DNA of 8,764 bases from an uncultured Clostridium sp. (GTDB lineage: Bacteria; Bacillota; Clostridia; Lachnospirales; Lachnospiraceae), in the NCBI GenBank assembly GCA_900551225.1, contig URUZ01000237.1, forward strand, positions 1-8,764, read 5' to 3'. The translations under genes and the position numbers were made by a program. The notes under the pieces are model-generated. The model searched no databases and was not told where the DNA came from. It worked only from the letters and a program-made list of their open reading frames with translations. This document shows, in pieces, positions 5,867 through 8,764 of the stretch; position 1 is the first letter of the stretch; every line of letters starts with the position of its first letter.

Positions 5867-7467
5867 TTGAATGATACATACTGAAGGTAATGCTGTTCAT
5901 AAGATCTGGTCAGTTCAAACCCTTCCACATTGGGGGACAGCGCGGCGTTGATCTCCTTGTGCCATACAGGAAGAGATACATAATGTTCCATCAGCATATC
6001 CTGGCATTTCTCGTAGAGTGCAATCCGCTCCTGATCATCGATGGTGGTAAACGCCTTGTTTAACGTGTCGATAAATTCAGGATCACTGTAGCTCCAGATA
6101 TGGAACTCTGAATTCCCAGGCAGCCAGTGGGTCAGAGAACGGCCCGCTTCAAATGTCGTTGCAGAACAGCCGTAGATGGAAAGCTGGGCGTTTCCTGCAA
6201 TTAAATCCTGCTCCCATGCGCTTCCCTCCATCACATCAATCTTCAGCGTAATTCCCACTTCGGCCAGCTGTGCCTGGAACGCCTCAGCCAGGTCGCAGCG
6301 CTCCTGGTTGCTGCTGGAACAGGAGATGTGTATCTCCAGCCCATCGGGGTAGCCCGCCTCTGCCAAAAGCTGTTTGGACTTCTCCACATCGCGTTTTGGA
6401 TTATATTTTGCAAAGTTTGGTGATCCGCCGATAATGCCAGGTGACATAAAGCCTTCTGCCAGTGCGCCGTAATTGCCAAATGCCATCTTTTCAGCAGAGG
6501 GCACATCCACTCCGTACCAGATTGCCTCCCTGACCTTCTCGTTGTCCAGCGGGGCCATGGCTGTGTTAAATGTCAGGTATGCGGTATTGGTGCCGAATTC
6601 AGAGGCCAGGTTGATATTGGGGTTCTCTTTCAGGCGGTCCACATCTTTGGAGCTGATGTCATAGACAATATCCGCGCCGCCGGACTCCGCCTCGATAGCA
6701 CGGCTGGAGCTGTCCGTGATAAAACGCATAAGCACATTGGGTATCTTGGGAGCGGCCTCCTGATTCCAATAGTTATCGTAGGCTGTCAGCGTGATCTGGT
6801 CGCCGGCCTTGTATTCCACATATTTATAAGGTCCGGTGCCAACGGCAGCGCCGTTGAAAAAGTCTCCGTTAGCCTCATTGTACGCCCGCTCCGATATAAT
6901 GGCTGTGTCCGGATTCTCCATCAGCTGCAGCTGGATGGCATATGGCTGGTCCATCACCAGCTTCACTGTATAATCATCCACAGCCTCGCTCTTGTCAATG
7001 TTAATAGCTGCCACCTCCATCAGGCCGATCAGGTTCTGCTCCTTGATTCTCCTGATGGTAAATAATACGTCGCTGGCTTTGAGTTCGTCGCCGTTCTGGA
7101 ATGTGATACCCTTTCTCAGGTGGAACACCAGGGTGGTATCATTTTCATATTCCCAGCTCTCCGCAAGCCAGGGTTTCAGAGTGCCTTCCTTGTCAAATAC
7201 CACAAGGGTCTCAAAGATCTGCCTTGTAACCTGGTGGTGGGTCTGGGATACGGAGTCATTGGGGTCTAAATTGGACGGGTCCTGGGTGATTACCACAGAC
7301 AGGGTATCTTTCCCCGCAGGGGTTTCTGCTGCTGCTCCCTGCTGTGTTTCCTGAGACGCGGCAGGAGCGGCTGTGCCTCCTCCTGATGAAGATGAACCGC
7401 AGGCTGAGAGCATGAAACCGGTTCCCAGCGCAACACCTGCTAACAGAGTTACCATTCTTCTTTTCAT
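5863..7467 (-). CDS. ABC transporter solute-binding lipoprotein, peptide/nickel family (SBP_bac_5, DppA/OppA-like)
   Basis: A 534-residue extracytoplasmic lipoprotein that captures the ligand for the adjacent importer. It has a lipoprotein signal: positive MKRR, hydrophobic 5-20, lipobox LSAC with the lipidated cysteine at C23. A Ser/Gly/Ala/Glu/Gln-rich linker follows (about 24-53). The binding domain starts near 54 with the family pattern (SNLDPN at 65-70; ETL and WLAESW in 86-105; LRKGITFQNG at 117-126). GTGPY at 210-214 and LLAEAGYPDG at 367-376 are further SBP_bac_5 hallmarks, and the length is typical. The ATG at 7467 follows AAGGAGG with a four-base gap. Downstream lie hairpins and a terminator-like structure before the permeases, which fits excess synthesis of the binding protein. 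The ligand cannot be read from sequence; the two PLP enzymes and DauR-like regulator suggest an amino-acid or peptide ligand, possibly with D-residues. Confidence 0.95.
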   Translation of the reverse strand: MKRRMVTLLAGVALGTGFMLSACGSSSSGGGTAAPAASQETQQGAAAETPAGKDTLSVVITQDPSNLDPNDSVSQTHHQVTRQIFETLVVFDKEGTLKPWLAESWEYENDTTLVFHLRKGITFQNGDELKASDVLFTIRRIKEQNLIGLMEVAAINIDKSEAVDDYTVKLVMDQPYAIQLQLMENPDTAIISERAYNEANGDFFNGAAVGTGPYKYVEYKAGDQITLTAYDNYWNQEAAPKIPNVLMRFITDSSSRAIEAESGGADIVYDISSKDVDRLKENPNINLASEFGTNTAYLTFNTAMAPLDNEKVREAIWYGVDVPSAEKMAFGNYGALAEGFMSPGIIGGSPNFAKYNPKRDVEKSKQLLAEAGYPDGLEIHISCSSSNQERCDLAEAFQAQLAEVGITLKIDVMEGSAWEQDLIAGNAQLSIYGCSATTFEAGRSLTHWLPGNSEFHIWSYSDPEFIDTLNKAFTTIDDQERIALYEKCQDMLMEHYVSLPVWHKEINAALSPNVEGFELTRSYEQHYLQYVSFK

Positions 7468-7480
7468 TTTTCCTCCTTCT

Positions 7481-7499
7481 CCCCTGAATGTGCAAGGGG
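7481..7499 (-). other. Small hairpin just upstream of the binding-protein ribosome binding site
   Basis: CCCCT at 7481-7485 and AGGGG at 7495-7499 form a five-base-pair stem with a nine-base loop. It lies in the 62-base gap after the PLP enzyme and a few bases before the AAGGAGG site. It could protect the 5' end of a processed binding-protein message, but the stem is short and may be chance. No U-run follows, so it is not a terminator. Confidence 0.3.
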
Positions 7500-7529
7500 G
7501 CTTATCTTAATGTATCGGCTGCTCTTACT

Positions 7530-8699
7530 TTATTGATTAATGATCCGTGTGGTACACTTCTGGTTGTTCTTTACGCCTGAAGAAGTAGATATAAACACTG
7601 CCGATGCCCCGTCTTCTATCTGTCCCAGGCTTCTGAGCTTCTTCAATCCGCCGATGTTGATGGCTGAGGATGCTTCCAGATAACAGCCGCTTGCCGCCAT
7701 CTCCCTCACTTCATCCACTGCCTCCTCCTCGGGAACGCTGACCGCCAGCCCGTTGGATTCTTTTAAGGCCAGATAGGACTGGTATGTAACGGTATTTCCA
7801 CCCAGGGAAACCCTGTATTCTGTATCCCCCTCAAAGCTCTCCTGCCAGGACATCCCCTCGTTCATCACCTTGTCAATTCTGGGATATGGATCGACGGCCG
7901 CCAGCCGCGGCAGCTCTGGGATCAGGCCGTTCTGCTTCAGCTCCCGAAAGCCTTCGAAAATCCCCCACAGAAGGTCGCCTCTGGACAGCGGCACGAAAAT
8001 GTAGCCGGGAAGCCCCTCTCCCATCTCCTCAAACAGTTCGTAGGAAATGGTCTTATATCCCTGGATTCCATAGCAGCAGCTTCCCACCGGGGGGATTGCC
8101 GTGCTGGTGGCGGAGTACCATCCCTCCTCCTCAACTTTTTGCTGCAGGTAACGGTATCTTCCCTCCGCAGTATCCGTAAACACGATCTCGGCTCCCGTTG
8201 CCCGGATCGCGGCCTCCCAGATGGGGCTCATGCCCTTGGTGGTGATTACTACGCATCTAAGGCCCGCAGCAGCCGCATATGCGGCCATGGACATTCCCTC
8301 ATTGCCGCTGGACACCACTGCGATTGTCTCTTTCTTTAAGTCCAGGGCTCTTGCAGCGATCAGAGGGTTCATCCGGTCCTTGTGGCTGCCGGTGGGATTC
8401 TGAAATTCATTCTTGGAATAGACTGCCTTCATGCCATATGCAGCAGCCAGCTTATCCATAGGAATTAACGGGGTGCCGCCCTCTCCCAGGGTGGGGAATT
8501 CCCCATACGGAAGATTGGCTCCATACCTGCCCATTCCCCTCCGCCCTTTTACAGCCCGGGGCTTGGTGTCCCCATAGTCAAAGGTGACAGTAGAACCAAC
8601 CCCTTCTCCGGCACACACAGGACAGCCGCCCAGGTAATCTCCAATCTCCAAGCTGGCTCCGCAGCGTATGCAGCGCATTCCTATTACATTTTTATTCAT
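7530..8699 (-). CDS. Threonine-synthase-like PLP enzyme (fold type II) with N-terminal zinc ribbon
   Basis: A 389-residue cytoplasmic PLP enzyme of the threonine synthase/dehydratase/cysteate synthase superfamily. Residues 10-29 hold two CxxC pairs (C10, C13, C26, C29), a zinc ribbon common in archaeal-type threonine synthases. The PLP lysine is K107 in NPTGSHKDR; usual enzymes have SFKDR. The substrate-carboxylate loop SSGNEG (130-135) is clear, and TSSGVKN (372-378) matches the C-terminal TGSGLKD-type motif next to the pyridine nitrogen. The usual glycine-rich phosphate loop (GNG/GGG after VPV) reads VPLSRGD at 236-242. The start is ATG at 8699: an upstream in-frame GTG at 8708 lies inside the ribosome binding site. 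It is the first visible gene of the operon, 62 bases ahead of the binding-protein gene. No homoserine or threonine pathway genes are nearby, so a catabolic lyase or beta-replacement enzyme is as likely as threonine synthase. Family confident, reaction unknown. Confidence 0.88.
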   Translation of the reverse strand: MNKNVIGMRCIRCGASLEIGDYLGGCPVCAGEGVGSTVTFDYGDTKPRAVKGRRGMGRYGANLPYGEFPTLGEGGTPLIPMDKLAAAYGMKAVYSKNEFQNPTGSHKDRMNPLIAARALDLKKETIAVVSSGNEGMSMAAYAAAAGLRCVVITTKGMSPIWEAAIRATGAEIVFTDTAEGRYRYLQQKVEEEGWYSATSTAIPPVGSCCYGIQGYKTISYELFEEMGEGLPGYIFVPLSRGDLLWGIFEGFRELKQNGLIPELPRLAAVDPYPRIDKVMNEGMSWQESFEGDTEYRVSLGGNTVTYQSYLALKESNGLAVSVPEEEAVDEVREMAASGCYLEASSAINIGGLKKLRSLGQIEDGASAVFISTSSGVKNNQKCTTRIINQ

Positions 8700-8704
8700 A
8701 GGCC

Positions 8705-8711
8705 TCACCTC
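8705..8711 (-). promoter_or_regulatory. Ribosome binding site fixing the start of the PLP enzyme
   Basis: On the minus strand the run GAGGTGA is a seven-base match to the anti-Shine-Dalgarno sequence and sits five bases before ATG 8699. The alternative GTG at 8708-8706 is part of this element and has no upstream site of its own, so ATG 8699 is preferred. Confidence 0.75.
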
Positions 8712-8764
8712 TTTGCTTGTTTACATTTTTCTAATTATTTTATATTTTTATTTAAATATTCTGC
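8712..8764 (-). promoter_or_regulatory. AT-rich leader with possible -10 element
   Basis: The 53 bases upstream of the first gene's ribosome binding site are very AT-rich, unlike the coding DNA. This fits a promoter region. A TATAAA on the minus strand at 8744-8739 could be a -10 box, but its -35 box at 17 bases' spacing would fall across the window edge, so it cannot be judged. Whether the operon starts here or further upstream is unknown. Confidence 0.3.

Noticed and set aside
8700..8708. GTG at 8708 as start of the PLP enzyme
   Set aside because: It lies within the GAGGTGA ribosome binding site that serves ATG 8699 and has no suitably spaced site of its own.

Overview
The window reads as part of a genome from an anaerobic Gram-positive Clostridia, most likely a gut Lachnospiraceae of the Enterocloster/Clostridium clostridioforme type. 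This is inferred from G+C in the low-to-mid 50s by eye, strong AGGAGG-type ribosome binding sites, a lipoprotein-type binding protein, and the look of the transporter ATPases. No species-level claim is possible from the sequence alone.

All eight convincing genes lie on the minus strand and are closely packed, so the window reads right to left as one probable operon. In transcription order they are: a zinc-ribbon, threonine-synthase-like PLP enzyme (8699-7530); a lipoprotein solute-binding protein of the peptide/nickel family (7467-5863); two Dpp/Opp-type permeases (5744-4788 and 4786-3926); two Dpp/Opp-type ATPases (3911-2940 and 2938-1970); an alanine-racemase-family enzyme (1957-809); and a YheO/DauR-type PAS plus helix-turn-helix regulator (773-87). 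The five transporter genes form a complete importer. No mobile element, tRNA, rRNA or CRISPR array was seen.

An attractive reading is an import-and-convert unit. The transporter brings in a small peptide or amino-acid-like compound, a fold-III PLP racemase and a fold-II PLP enzyme process it, and a regulator related to the D-arginine regulator DauR senses a ligand. That points to D-amino acids or D-residue peptides as substrate, but this is inference. Both PLP enzymes depart from textbook active sites: the racemase lacks the usual carbamylated lysine and the inner-gate tyrosine, and the synthase-like enzyme has an altered phosphate-binding loop. Neither default name (alanine racemase, threonine synthase) should therefore be trusted for substrate.

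Two regulatory layers are visible. The first is a strong terminator-like hairpin, with two alternative upstream hairpins, between the binding-protein gene and the permeases. It would let the binding protein be made in excess. The second is an AT-rich patch inside the racemase gene that carries a perfect TATAAT and could be an internal promoter for the regulator. The final 86 bases hold no convincing terminator.
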